Shown: positions 35,674-46,800 of the stretch, piece after piece
How the letters are laid out: each line of letters opens with the position of its first letter
How positions within the stretch are numbered: position 1 is the stretch's first letter
Source: Mastigocoleus testarum BC008
GTDB lineage: Bacteria; Cyanobacteriota; Cyanobacteriia; Cyanobacteriales; Nostocaceae
Direction of reading: 5' to 3'
Length of the DNA stretch: 64,000 nt
Assembly (NCBI RefSeq): GCF_001456025.1
Contig: NZ_LMTZ01000162.1
Span: 1-64,000, forward strand
The notes under the pieces: model-generated
The model's input: only the letters and a program-made list of their open reading frames with translations
The model's database searches: none
Told to the model about the DNA's origin: nothing
Program-made: the position numbers and the translations under genes

Positions 35674-38238
35674 ATGAAAACGCAGTCATTTCTTCAGTCT
35701 TTGACCCAGCAATTGAATTACTGGGAACGACGGTACAAAGTATTACGCCGTCTTTATCTGTCAAAAGTCAATGAAAAAGGAAAATACAAAATAGTTAAGA
35801 TATCAACAAATAATGCGAAGTCATTGAAGAGTAAAAATGGTGGTTATGCGCTCAGCATGAGTTGCATACCTGAACACTCATCTACTGTTTTTGTCATTGC
35901 TGTCGTCCTGCTGACGGGAGTTATGGGACAAAAATTTTATAATCAGCCACAACTAAAAGTGGGAGCAATTGCACCAAAAACAATTTATGCCCCCCGAACG
36001 GCTAATATTGAAGATAAAAAAGAAACGAAAATTCTGCGTAAAATTGCGACTCAACATTCTTTACCAGTTTTGATGGTAGATCGGGAGATCGACGACAAAA
36101 TTAAGCAGAGTCTAAATAAAAATTTAAATCAGTTCAACGAAATTCGTGAAACTCTAGGTTCATTCCCGTTTCTTGACTCATTGTTATTGAAAATACCAAC
36201 TCAACGCTACTTGCGTTCTGCTCCTGAGCAAGAATGGAAAGCATTACTCATTGCGATTGATGCTCGGGAGTATTATTTAAAAACAATGCTGCCTTCAAGT
36301 CAGAACCAGGCTGAGGCAATTAATACACCGAATTTAGAATCGGGAAATAATGCTGTTAATGGAGATAAGAAAAAACCGCAACCAAGCAATTATTCCCAAA
36401 AGCCTGACTTTGTTTCTTCTGTTAAAGAGTTAACTAATTATCGCTTAAAAAATTCTCCAAAAAACTTATATCTATTATTAGATAAAATAATCGAAGCACG
36501 GAAACAATTTGCGGGTGCCAAACAAAAAGCTCGCGCTCAGAAAATCATTGATAATGAAAATATTTTCTTAGACATTTCTGATAAACAGTGGGAACAAGCC
36601 CAGATAGGGATAGATCAAAGTCTTAATCGAATACTTACTCAAGGTATTTCTCCTGGAATTCCACCCCAAATCGTCCGAGATACTGTAAGGACCCAAGTAG
36701 AAGGTGTAGTTCCCAAAAATGCTGAAGAACTAGCGAGCAAGCTTTTATTGGAGATACTTAAGCCAAACCTAAAGAAAGATGAGAAACAAACACGGTTAAG
36801 AGCTGAGCAAGCAGCAGCTCGGATAGAACCGGTGATACGGATAGTCAAAAAAGGTGAGATCGTCATCCGTAAAGGAAAGGAAATTTCTGAGTGGGACTTT
36901 GAGGTGCTGGAGCACTATAAGCTCAATCGTCGAGAAGTTAACTGGCTGGGTCTGGCTGGTGTCGCAACTACAATCACGATAACTGTTGGGATTTTTGCAG
37001 TTATAGAAAGGCGTATTAAATACCGGATGCGACAAAGCGATCGCCTTTTAGTTTTGTTGCTTATTTTATCAACCCCAATTTTTATAATTTTGGGTACGCC
37101 ATATACAACTTGGAGCGGGGTAGGTTTACTTTTAGGTGGTTTCTACGGTCCCGTTTTAGGGGTTACAACTTTGGGGCTGCTGCTATTTCTAATACCTTTA
37201 AGTTTAGAAGTAAGTAAAGTTGCATTATTAGCTGGTGCAGCTGGTGGTATTCTTGCCAGTTGTTTTGCCAAACGACTACGTTGTCGGGAAGAGTTAGCAT
37301 TATTGGGTATTGCTATTGCTTTAACTGAAGGCGGCGTTTTCTTGATTGTTAGATTGCTTGTAAGTGCTGCTTATGGTTCTGCTGGATATTTCGTTTTGCA
37401 AGAAGCTGCATTGTTTGCTCTGTCTGGCTTAGCTTGGAGCATTGTGGCATTGGGTTTAAGCCCATATCTGGAAAAAATCTTTGATTTGGTTACTCCTATT
37501 CGCCTTGCAGAACTAGCAAATCCTAATCGTCCTTTATTAAAACGTCTGGCTACTGAAGCTCCTGGGACCTTTCAACATACCCTACTTGTTGCGACCCTTG
37601 CTGAAGCTGCAGCAAAACAGCTCAAATGCGACGTAGAGTTAGTTAGAGCAGGTACTTTATACCACGATATTGGTAAAATGCACGATCCCCAAGGTTTTAT
37701 CGAAAATCAAATGGGAGAACCAAACAAGCATGAGACCGAAATCCAAGACCCTTGGAAAAGCGCACAAATTATTAAAAAGCACGTAACTGAAGGCTTAGTT
37801 ATGGCACGTAAGCACAGTTTACCAAGTGCTATACAATCTTTTATTCCCGAGCATCAGGGAGATATGCTGATCGCTTATTTTCATCATCAAGCTCAACAAA
37901 TCGCCCAAGAAAATCCCCAAATAGAAGTCAAAGAGTCAGATTTCCGTTACGACGGTCCTATTCCTCAGTCCCGAGAAACGGGAATAGTTATGCTGGCAGA
38001 TTCTTGTGAAGCAGCGTTGCGTTCCCTCAAAGATGCCACACCAGAACAAGCACTGATTATGGTAAATAATATTCTTCGTGCTCGCTGGAAGGATAATCAA
38101 TTAGTAGATTCTGGCTTAAGTCGCCAAGATTTATCTAGAATTGCGGAAATTTTTGTAGAAGTTTGGCAACAATTCCATCACAAAAGAATTGCCTATCCGA
38201 AATCTAAAATAGCTACGCAAAAAAGTGGTAAGAGTTAG
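35674..38238 (+). CDS. 7TM-HD membrane phosphodiesterase (PgpH type, c-di-AMP)
   Basis: An 854-residue protein. One N-terminal transmembrane helix (about 70-90) is followed by an extracytoplasmic 7TMR-HDED region to about 410. Several helices lie between 420 and 610, and then comes a cytoplasmic HD domain. The HD pair is H664-D665 (LYHDIGKM), with an upstream H in TFQHTLLVA and the later ligands in KKHVTEG and IPEHQG. The architecture is that of PgpH, which hydrolyses the second messenger c-di-AMP. It starts with ATG and is monocistronic. Confidence 0.9.
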   Translation: MKTQSFLQSLTQQLNYWERRYKVLRRLYLSKVNEKGKYKIVKISTNNAKSLKSKNGGYALSMSCIPEHSSTVFVIAVVLLTGVMGQKFYNQPQLKVGAIAPKTIYAPRTANIEDKKETKILRKIATQHSLPVLMVDREIDDKIKQSLNKNLNQFNEIRETLGSFPFLDSLLLKIPTQRYLRSAPEQEWKALLIAIDAREYYLKTMLPSSQNQAEAINTPNLESGNNAVNGDKKKPQPSNYSQKPDFVSSVKELTNYRLKNSPKNLYLLLDKIIEARKQFAGAKQKARAQKIIDNENIFLDISDKQWEQAQIGIDQSLNRILTQGISPGIPPQIVRDTVRTQVEGVVPKNAEELASKLLLEILKPNLKKDEKQTRLRAEQAAARIEPVIRIVKKGEIVIRKGKEISEWDFEVLEHYKLNRREVNWLGLAGVATTITITVGIFAVIERRIKYRMRQSDRLLVLLLILSTPIFIILGTPYTTWSGVGLLLGGFYGPVLGVTTLGLLLFLIPLSLEVSKVALLAGAAGGILASCFAKRLRCREELALLGIAIALTEGGVFLIVRLLVSAAYGSAGYFVLQEAALFALSGLAWSIVALGLSPYLEKIFDLVTPIRLAELANPNRPLLKRLATEAPGTFQHTLLVATLAEAAAKQLKCDVELVRAGTLYHDIGKMHDPQGFIENQMGEPNKHETEIQDPWKSAQIIKKHVTEGLVMARKHSLPSAIQSFIPEHQGDMLIAYFHHQAQQIAQENPQIEVKESDFRYDGPIPQSRETGIVMLADSCEAALRSLKDATPEQALIMVNNILRARWKDNQLVDSGLSRQDLSRIAEIFVEVWQQFHHKRIAYPKSKIATQKSGKS

Positions 38239-38827
38239 AAGAAATAGCGGTTTTTTCTTACTTTAATACCTCAATAGTAATAAAATAATTGTTCGATAAA
38301 TTATTCCCTTCAAACTTCTGACAATTGATTTGCAGTATATTTGTTCGTCATAAAGTTAGGAATAATTAATTCGGTAAAAAGATTACAATCGAAAAACTAA
38401 AATCTAAGAAAATAAGTGAATTAACCTACTTAATGCGATACTCTTATTTATGTGTCAGTTCCATAGACAATATATATTGAAATATATATTTTGGGAGCTA
38501 ATACTAAATCTGGGTTGATTACCCCTTTTTAAAATTACAGGAAGAGTGTGGTAATTGTGGCAAGCTTGGGGAAAATTACAATAGAGGGGTTTAATAATCG
38601 GATTTGGTATACGGCTAGTACACCTTTTACTCCTAATAAATTAAAGTTTACCTTATACCAAACAAAATAATTTTTCTTATACGGAAAGGTTTGGATAGGT
38701 TTAAATAAGTTTGACTTCAAAGCTAAATTTAGCGCAAAACTTATTTATAAGGATGCAACTTTAGCTTCATACAATAGAATTAACAGAGTTGGACATTCAG
38801 TTTAAGTAGCCAAAACCTATACAGTTC
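38239..38827. other. Spacer before ndhB
   Basis: AT-rich, with a striking AATATATATT-GA-AATATATATT element at 38469-38490. The weak 61-codon frame on the minus strand lacks support. No RNA is recognised. Confidence 0.4.
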
Positions 38828-40387
38828 ATGGATTTTGCTAATCTTGCATCCCAGTTAAATGCTGGAACTATTTTGCCAGAAGGAATTGTAATTATTACTC
38901 TTTTAGGAGTTTTAATTGTTGATTTGATTGTTGGGCGGGCATCTTCCCGTTGGATTGGGTATCTAGCAATTACCGGATTGCTTGGTTCTGTCGTAGCCCT
39001 ATATTTTCAATGGGATAGCAGTAATCCCATCTCCTTCATTGGTGCCTTTAATGGTGACGACCTCAGTATCGTCTTCCGTGGTATCGTCGCTTTGTCTGCT
39101 GTAGTGACGATTTTAATGTCGATTCGCTATGTAGAACAAACCGGTACGGCATTAGCAGAATTCATCGCAATTTTGCTTTGTGCCACTTTAGGAGGGATGT
39201 TTGTCTGTGGGGCTAGTGACCTAGTGATGATTTTCATCTCCCTAGAAACCCTCAGTATCTCTTCCTACCTCCTCACAGGGTATACCAAACGCGACCCTCG
39301 TTCTAATGAAGCTGCTCTAAAGTATCTTTTAATTGGTGCTGCTTCTACTGCCGTTTTCTTGTACGGGGCTTCCTTATTGTATGGTTTATCAGGAGGAGAA
39401 ACCCAACTCCAGGCAATTGCTCATGGTATGTCTGTTGCCAATGTTGGTCAATCTTTAGGTTTGGTTATTGCTCTAGTATTTGCGATCGCGGGTATAGGAT
39501 TTAAGATTTCTGCTGCACCCTTCCATCAATGGACGCCAGATGTTTACGAAGGTGCACCTACCCCAGTTATTGCATTTTTATCAGTGGGTTCTAAAGCTGC
39601 TGGCTTTGGACTTGCTATTCGTTTATTAACAAGCGTTTTTCCACTAGTCGCTGCTGAGTGGAAGTTTGTTTTTACTGCTCTTGCAATTTTAAGCATGGTG
39701 CTAGGGAATGTTGTCGCCCTTGCTCAAACCAGTATGAAGCGGATGTTAGCTTACTCATCCATCGCTCAAGCTGGATTTGTCATGATCGGCTTGATTGCTG
39801 GTACTGATGCTGGTTATTCCAGCATGATATTTTATTTATTGGTCTATCTTTTCATGAATTTGTGCGGTTTTACCTGCATAATTCTCTTCTCTTTGAGAAC
39901 AGGAACGGACCAAATAGTAGAGTACTCAGGCTTATATCAAAAAGATCCACTGTTGACTTTAGCCCTGAGCATTTCATTGCTATCCTTAGGTGGAATTCCA
40001 CCACTCGCTGGATTTTTTGGAAAAATTTACCTATTTTGGGCAGGTTGGCAAGCTGGTCTGTACGGCTTAGTCTTGCTAGGATTAGTGACCAGTGTTGTTT
40101 CAATTTACTACTACATCCGTGTAGTCAAGATGATGGTAGTTAAAGAACCCCAGGAAATGTCTGAAGTTGTTAAGAACTATCCAGAAGTGAGTTGGAATTT
40201 ACCTGGATTAAGACCTCTACAAGTCGGTTTAGTTACAACATTAATTGCTACTTCCATTGCCGGAATCCTGTCTAATCCTTTGTTTACTTTGGCTAATAAT
40301 TCTGTAACTCATACAGCAATATTGCAGCCACCTTCTGTGGCGCTTCAAAACGCAAATATAAATGCTGAGTTATACGAACAGCAATAG
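38828..40387 (+). CDS. ndhB: NAD(P)H-quinone oxidoreductase subunit 2 (NDH-1 subunit B)
   Basis: A 519-residue, 14-helix proton-pumping subunit of the cyanobacterial NDH-1 complex in the thylakoid membrane, used in respiration and cyclic electron flow. Characteristic parts are LETLSISSYLLTGYTKRDPRSNEAALKYLL, the GIGFKISAAPFHQWTPDVYEGAPTPVIAF block and LGGIPPLAGFFGKIYLF. It starts with ATG and is followed by a clear terminator, so it is a single unit. Confidence 0.97.
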   Translation: MDFANLASQLNAGTILPEGIVIITLLGVLIVDLIVGRASSRWIGYLAITGLLGSVVALYFQWDSSNPISFIGAFNGDDLSIVFRGIVALSAVVTILMSIRYVEQTGTALAEFIAILLCATLGGMFVCGASDLVMIFISLETLSISSYLLTGYTKRDPRSNEAALKYLLIGAASTAVFLYGASLLYGLSGGETQLQAIAHGMSVANVGQSLGLVIALVFAIAGIGFKISAAPFHQWTPDVYEGAPTPVIAFLSVGSKAAGFGLAIRLLTSVFPLVAAEWKFVFTALAILSMVLGNVVALAQTSMKRMLAYSSIAQAGFVMIGLIAGTDAGYSSMIFYLLVYLFMNLCGFTCIILFSLRTGTDQIVEYSGLYQKDPLLTLALSISLLSLGGIPPLAGFFGKIYLFWAGWQAGLYGLVLLGLVTSVVSIYYYIRVVKMMVVKEPQEMSEVVKNYPEVSWNLPGLRPLQVGLVTTLIATSIAGILSNPLFTLANNSVTHTAILQPPSVALQNANINAELYEQQ

Positions 40388-40426
40388 TATTTATCAGAAT
40401 TCTATTAAGGCTGATAAATAAGTTGT

Positions 40427-40462
40427 AAATTCCCCCAAAATAATGGGGGAATTTTATTTTGA
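40427..40462 (+). terminator. Intrinsic terminator after ndhB
   Basis: A 10-bp stem AAATTCCCCC/GGGGGAATTT with an 8-base loop, followed by TATTTTG. Confidence 0.85.
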
Positions 40463-41268
40463 AAAAATATATAAAAATTTATTTAAGGAGATAGATTTTT
40501 AAATGAAGCAAAAAGAAGTAACATGTTCGAAATTATTATTAATTTGAGAAATTATTGTTAACTCGATTAGATTTACAAAGAGAAGATAGCATAAAAATTT
40601 AGGTATTATACATCTAATCGAATGCTTTTAATAATATTTTCAGACAGATGTTTTTGTGGTAGCAAAAAACACATGCGGTTTGAAAGTTCCTAATAGCATT
40701 GTTTTGACAGGTTCTTTGCTGGCTTAAGGATTTATTAAAGCCTATTGAAATTGAGTAAACAGTAGTATTTAATGCGTCAATCAAATATCATGATTTTTTG
40801 ACTTACTCAGTTTTTTTACTGATTTTAGCGTTTTATTTATTACTAGTTGCAGTAGGTTTTAATTCAAAATATTGAGCTTATAAGGCAATTATATTTAAGT
40901 CATTATATGAGAATAAGTCCTAAAAATAGCCATTTATATTGAAAAATAAGTTTTATAACCAAGAACATATTGAAAGTAGTTAAAATTTGTTTTTTCGAAA
41001 AAATAATATATGCAAGTACTGTTATATACAATGTTTGATTTGTATTATTAGCACAGTAAAAAAATAAATAAAATTCCTGATTGATACAATTCAAAAGTAT
41101 TAAATAATTTAGTGTAATTTAGTTTAAAAAAAGCAGCATATTAAAAAAGAGAACCTAGCGGGAAGATGAATTCTTCAGGATTATTTTTCCCACTTTTATT
41201 AGCACGTAATTATTCTGCATTGAGTAATTTAATCATTTGGATGCGATACAAATTTTTGGGTAAAAGTA
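40463..41268. other. AT-rich 800-base region before the diiron protein gene
   Basis: No supported gene. A 63-codon minus-strand frame around 40903-41094 has low-complexity hydrophobic text and no ribosome-binding site. The promoter of the two-gene unit downstream must be here. Confidence 0.4.
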
Positions 41269-42030
41269 ATGAAAGAAGTACTTGCACTAATTGAAAAAAG
41301 AAAACAAGAATTTGCTCAATTGTCTTTCTTTAAATATTTGCAAGATAAAAGTATTGATCCACGACAAAGATTAGCTTGGGTCCCATGTTTGACGCCTTTA
41401 GTAATGAGCTTTAGGGATTTGAATAGGTACAATTTCCGAAAAGAACCAACAAAAAATCCAATTCAAACTTTAATCAATATACATACTTATGAGGATGAGC
41501 ATCATTGGATATGGTTTCTAGAAGATTTAGAAAAACTAGGACTTGATCGATTAATGAAATTTAGTGATTCTATGAAATTCTTCTGGGGTGATGAAACTTC
41601 TAAAACGCGTCAGGTTTTTTATACAATTGCCCAATATACTTTCCAAAAAGAACCAATAGTAGCACTGGCAGCTGTTGAATCAATAGAAGCAACAGGTAAT
41701 GTTGGTTTTCAATTAACTGTACCGATAGTTCAAGAGTTACAAAAAATTACTAAGCACAACTATCGTTATTTTGGTCAATATCATTTACGTGTAGAGACTG
41801 GTCATCTCACTGGAAGTAATGACTGTGAAAAATTTATAGAAAACATAGAATTAACAGCAGAACAAAAAATCCAAGCCTTTGAAATAGTTGAAAAAGTCTT
41901 TGACCTTTTTAGTGAATCAGTTCAGGAAATGATGGTATTTGCACAAAAATATCCTATTGAAAAACCTTTTATTTTTACTAATTCTTCTGTTAATTCTTCT
42001 GAGATATGTACATCCACAACCACAACTTAG
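41269..42030 (+). CDS. Heme-oxygenase-like diiron protein (HDO/TenA-like fold)
   Basis: A 253-residue all-helical protein. Candidate metal ligands are clustered as in heme-oxygenase-like diiron oxidases: H72/E75/H78-H79 in IHTYEDEHHW, E137 and E140 in AAVESIEATG, and H172, E176 and H179 in YHLRVETGHLTG. The family includes oxidases and N-oxygenases of natural-product pathways, as well as proteins of unknown role; the substrate cannot be predicted. The last 25 residues are a Ser/Thr-rich tail. It starts with ATG, and the FAD-dependent gene follows after 61 bases, so they are likely co-transcribed. Confidence 0.65.
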   Translation: MKEVLALIEKRKQEFAQLSFFKYLQDKSIDPRQRLAWVPCLTPLVMSFRDLNRYNFRKEPTKNPIQTLINIHTYEDEHHWIWFLEDLEKLGLDRLMKFSDSMKFFWGDETSKTRQVFYTIAQYTFQKEPIVALAAVESIEATGNVGFQLTVPIVQELQKITKHNYRYFGQYHLRVETGHLTGSNDCEKFIENIELTAEQKIQAFEIVEKVFDLFSESVQEMMVFAQKYPIEKPFIFTNSSVNSSEICTSTTTT

Positions 42031-42091
42031 ACAATTTCATAATTTTCTTCAGAAAAATTTTTTGCCACACCAGTCAAGGACGAATTAAATC

Positions 42092-43756
42092 ATGTTGACT
42101 GAATGTATTTATCACAAATACCTAGTTATAGGTGCTGGTCCTGCTGGTTTACAAATGGGTTATTTTTTACAGCAAAACCAGTGCGACTATCTTATTCTTG
42201 AAAAATCAGATCTGATTGCTTCGTTTTTTAGGACTTTACCTCGTAGCCGCAAGCTAATTTCCTTTAATCGAGTCCATAGTGTTTTCGAAGATCCAGAAAT
42301 ATTGCTGCGTTGGGATTGGAATTCTCTACTTACCGATGACTACAGCTTCTTGTTTAGAAATTTTAGTCATCGTCTTTACCCTTTTGCAGATGAACTAGTT
42401 AGTTATTTACAAGCATTTGCTAAGGAATTTCATCTCAATATTTGCCATAATAATGCGATCGCAAAAATTCACAAAACATCAAAGAGTTTATTCAAGCTGC
42501 AAACCACCCAAGGCAAAGCTTATGTTTGTCAAATACTGATTATTGCAACTGGGTTGGGAAAACCCTATATTCCCAATATCCCTGGGATTGAAGCAGTAGA
42601 GCATTACGAAACGGTCTCGATGGATTCTGAAACCTATGCGGGGCAGAGAGTTTTGGTTATTGGTAAAGGGAATTCTGCTTTTGAGATCGCAGATGTTGCT
42701 TTAGAATCTGCAGCCATTGTTCATGTAGCTAGTCCTAGCTCAATTACCCTGGCTTACAACTCGCGTCATCCTGGACATCTGAGAGCAAATTACTCGAGGT
42801 TACTTGATGCCTATCATCTCAAGACCCTCAATGGTATGCTCGATTGCCACATTCATAATATTGAAAGACAAGCTGATTCTACTTTTCTTGTAACAGTTAC
42901 ATATGTTCATGCCGGTGGGGAAGTGGAAGAATTTGTTTATGATCGTGTCATTCGCTGCACAGGATTCCAGTTAGACTTGAGTTTTTATGATACAAACTGC
43001 AAACCCGAAACAATTTTGGGAGGGCGACTTCCAGCTATTACTCCATATTGGGAGTCTAATAATGTGTCAAATCTATTTTTTGCAGGTACCTTGATGCAAG
43101 GTCGTGACTTTAAGCGTTCATCATCTGCATTCATTGATGGGTTTCGCTACAACATTCGAACCCTCTCTCGCTACCTGCTAAATCGCTACGAGCAACAACC
43201 AATACCGGTGCAAACATTGCAGGTAACACCATACGACGTAAGTTGTGCAATCTTAGAGCGGGTCTGTCGAACCTCTGCACTCTGGGCTCAGTTTGGCTAT
43301 CTTTGTGATGTTTTTGTTATACGTGATGCTGTAATCAACTGGTATGAGGAACTACCTTTAGAAGCCTTGAAAGAGGGAGAGTTTGCAACAGAACTTCATT
43401 ACTATTCACTTACCTTTGAATGGGGAAAATGGGAGGGTGATGTTATGGCTATTGAACGATATCCACATTTCGATCTGGCTCATAAAAGTGTCTTTTTGCA
43501 CCCGATTATTCGCAGATATTCTTATGGAGAGCTAGTTTCAGAGCACCATATTTTAGAAGATTTGTTTGGTGTTTATGCTTCACATCGGGAACGGGGAACA
43601 GTGCGAACGCGTTCGGGGCGTAAGATAAGGCAGTATCACAAAGAAATGCATGAACAGCCCCTTAGACAATATTTTGAACGGGAGTTCATACGGGAATATT
43701 CATGCATAAACCAAGCTTTTGCTAGGAAAACTGGGTTTACAGCCCCGTCCTTGTAG
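42092..43756 (+). CDS. FAD-dependent oxidoreductase, FOXRED2/flavin-monooxygenase-like
   Basis: A 554-residue flavoprotein. The FAD site is VIGAGPAGLQMGYFLQ (residues 12-27) and the second Rossmann site is VLVIGKGNSAFEIA (about 187-200). The text SFFRTLPRSRKLISFNRVHS and RWDWNSLLTDDYSFLF closely follows FOXRED2-like proteins, as does the long C-terminal part (VSCAILERVCRTSALWAQFGYLCDVF ... HPIIRRY). The reaction is unknown. Being paired with a diiron protein gene 61 bases upstream suggests a joint oxidative step. It starts with ATG. Confidence 0.8.
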   Translation: MLTECIYHKYLVIGAGPAGLQMGYFLQQNQCDYLILEKSDLIASFFRTLPRSRKLISFNRVHSVFEDPEILLRWDWNSLLTDDYSFLFRNFSHRLYPFADELVSYLQAFAKEFHLNICHNNAIAKIHKTSKSLFKLQTTQGKAYVCQILIIATGLGKPYIPNIPGIEAVEHYETVSMDSETYAGQRVLVIGKGNSAFEIADVALESAAIVHVASPSSITLAYNSRHPGHLRANYSRLLDAYHLKTLNGMLDCHIHNIERQADSTFLVTVTYVHAGGEVEEFVYDRVIRCTGFQLDLSFYDTNCKPETILGGRLPAITPYWESNNVSNLFFAGTLMQGRDFKRSSSAFIDGFRYNIRTLSRYLLNRYEQQPIPVQTLQVTPYDVSCAILERVCRTSALWAQFGYLCDVFVIRDAVINWYEELPLEALKEGEFATELHYYSLTFEWGKWEGDVMAIERYPHFDLAHKSVFLHPIIRRYSYGELVSEHHILEDLFGVYASHRERGTVRTRSGRKIRQYHKEMHEQPLRQYFEREFIREYSCINQAFARKTGFTAPSL

Positions 43757-43818
43757 GACAGCAGAGTCTCAACTTATCTTCCTGATTAAGGGTTGACCTA
43801 TTTCTGTATATATTCAAC

Positions 43819-46800
43819 TTACTTTATAGGTATCTCAATGACAAACTCTGTTCCTTCCCCTGGAGTTGAATTACAAGTTAATTTACCCTTATGTTTATCC
43901 ACAATAATTTGATAGCTAATTGATAAACCTAAACCTGTACCACTTCCCACTGGCTTAGTTGTAAAAAATGGATCGAATATATGCGGCTTAACCTCCTTAC
44001 CGATACCAACACCATTATCGGAAATCCGAATTTTTACTCGTTTGGAATCAACTAATTCAGAAGTAATACAAATTTCAGGACAAATAGAAGAATTTTCTTC
44101 AAAGTATTTATCATCAAATGCATCAATTGCATTGCTCAAAATATTCATAAATACCTGGTTCAATTGACTAGGATAACAATTAATTTCTGGGAGATAATCA
44201 TAGTTTTTGATTACTTGAATATTCTTGTCATTTTTCTTAGCTTTTAGTTTGTGTTGTAAAATTATCAAGGTATTATCAATACCTTCATGAATGTTTACAC
44301 ACTTCATGTCTGATTCATCTAAACGGGAAAAATTCCGCAAGCTAAGTACAATATTTCTGATACGGGAACTACCCACTTGCATAGAGTTGAGAATTTTTAG
44401 AAGGTCTTCTGTCAAAAAATTGATATCTATTTCTTCTGCTTTTTGTACAACAGCATTAGTTGGTTCGGGATATTCTTGTTGATATACAGTAATCAGATCT
44501 AATAAATCTTGGAAATACTCACAGGAATAAGTAATGTTTCCATGAATGAAGTTGATCGGGTTATTAATCTCATGGGCAATCCCTGCCACCATGTGTCCCA
44601 AAGAAGACATTTTTTCACTCTGAATTAATTGAACTTGAGTCGTCCGTAGTTCTTTTAGAGTTTTTCGTAAATATTCGTTTTTTTCTATTAATTCTTTGGT
44701 TCTATGTTCTACTTTCTCTTCGAGGTTATGACTGTATTCTTCTAAATTTTCCTTAGCTTCTCTCAAACTACTATAAAGTATTGAATTCTCTAGTGATATT
44801 GCAGCTTGAGTAGTAATGACTTTCAGTATCTCAATGCGTTCGTGGCTAAAAACATCGGTCATCAAAATATTTTCGAGATACAAAATACCAACCAGTTTAC
44901 CTTGGTTTAACATCGGTAAGCACAAGATACTTTTAGGTTGCTGCTTAATAATATATTCATCTCTTGCTGTAGATGGCTCAGAATTTACATTATTTATGAC
45001 TAGTATTTCTTGAGTTCGCTTAATATAGTTAATCAGACTAACAGGAACTTCTGAACTCGATTCTAGGGGAACTGATAGCAATTCAAGAGTATTAGTTGAT
45101 AATGTAGAGCTAGAACAAACTACTTCCACTTTTAATTCTGTTTCCTCGCTTGTATTCAAAATTAGAACACATTTGGAAGCACCCGCATTTTCCATTACTA
45201 TTTTGATTAAAGTGGAAAGTAATTGTTTTCGCTCTATTTTTCCAGAAAGTGCTTGTGATGCTTTGATTACAGATACTAAATCTATATAGTCAGAAGTACT
45301 AGTTCCACTACCAACAAGAGTTTGATGGGTCTTTTGTTCTGATAGTGGCACAGAAGTATTACTATGAGTACTAGTCATAGAATACTGGCTAAGTTTATCT
45401 TGCTGAAAAATAGGAGTAATGAGTTGCGGATAGCGTTCTTGTAAATGTTCAACTTTAGCTTTTGCTCCCCACCGCATATAGGCATAATAAGCATCTGTCA
45501 AATATGTGCGAGCAATATTATATTTGTCCCATTCTAAATAAAATTTAGCTGCTAATTCATTTGCTAAAGCTTCTTCATTTATATACTCATTTTCTTTTGC
45601 TTTAGAAATAGCGCGATCATAAGCATCCATTGCATCCCAGTAATTACCTAAAATTCTATTACGTTCAGCCTCTACTAAATCGAATTTATGTAGGAAATTC
45701 ATTGGAGCATGGTGCGCCCATATTTTCATGTTTTCTTGATTATTAGCGACTTTTTCTAAAATATTACTTTGCTCTGAATCACTAACTTCTTGATAAACTG
45801 CTAACATTGCTAGAGAATCATAAAAATAAAAGATACTTTTGATAAAATTGCCTGGGATACCATCCAAATAATTTTTTGCTAAAATACTATTTTGGTTAGC
45901 TTGAGAAAATTCTTCAAATAAGTAACAACAAACTAGCTTTTTGATATAAAAATAGGAAAGACCTTGTCTATCATTTCCTTTTTCTAGTATATGTAAAATG
46001 CTTGTTTCATCACAAACTTCGCCATTCAGATTGTAAGGAATCTCAGTACCTTTAATTAGGTTAATTACCACTTGCCAAGTAACAGAATTTGATGTCAACA
46101 CTATTTTTTGTTTGAGTTGAGTAATTCGCTGGTGATAATTACTAATTCTTGTTTCTAGTTCTGACAGTTCTTTCCCTAGCCAAAATGAATGATCTAAATA
46201 GAAACATAAGGAATAAGCAGCCTGCTCAAAGTCTCCAACTTCTAGACCAATTGAATATACATTCAATAAATAATTTAGGCTTTCATTAAGATGGACTCGC
46301 CAATGTTTTGTAAAGCTATTTACTGCAAAAATTACGATACATTGCAATCCTGAAGCATTGAACCGATCTAATAATTTTAATGCTAGCTGTCCAAACTTAT
46401 AACTAGAATCAACATTTACTTCGAAGGAAACTAGTATTACAGCATAAGTTGCATAAGCTACAGCGGAAGCTCCACAGTTACCATATTTGAAAGATATATT
46501 TATCTGTTGCATTGCAACCAAGGTGAATAAGAAGGGGTTGCAAGTGTAGCTAATTGGTAAGAGACCACTAAGAATATTCATGACTGCCAATTTTTCAGGG
46601 TCAGTCATTTCGGGTAAATTTGCTAAATCCTCTATCTGCTTTTCTGCTAAAGCTAACTGTGTTTGTTGTAAGGCAGCTTCTACATCGATAGGGCTGGGGT
46701 GTTCAGGAAAATCTATCCCAAATAACTTCAGTACTTCTATACCGATTGAAATTGCTTTGTTACCTTGATTGCGTGACTTATAAAGTTCAATTTGAACTTG

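Noticed and set aside
40903..41094. 63-codon minus-strand frame
   Set aside because: Low-complexity hydrophobic text in an AT-rich region, no ribosome-binding site.
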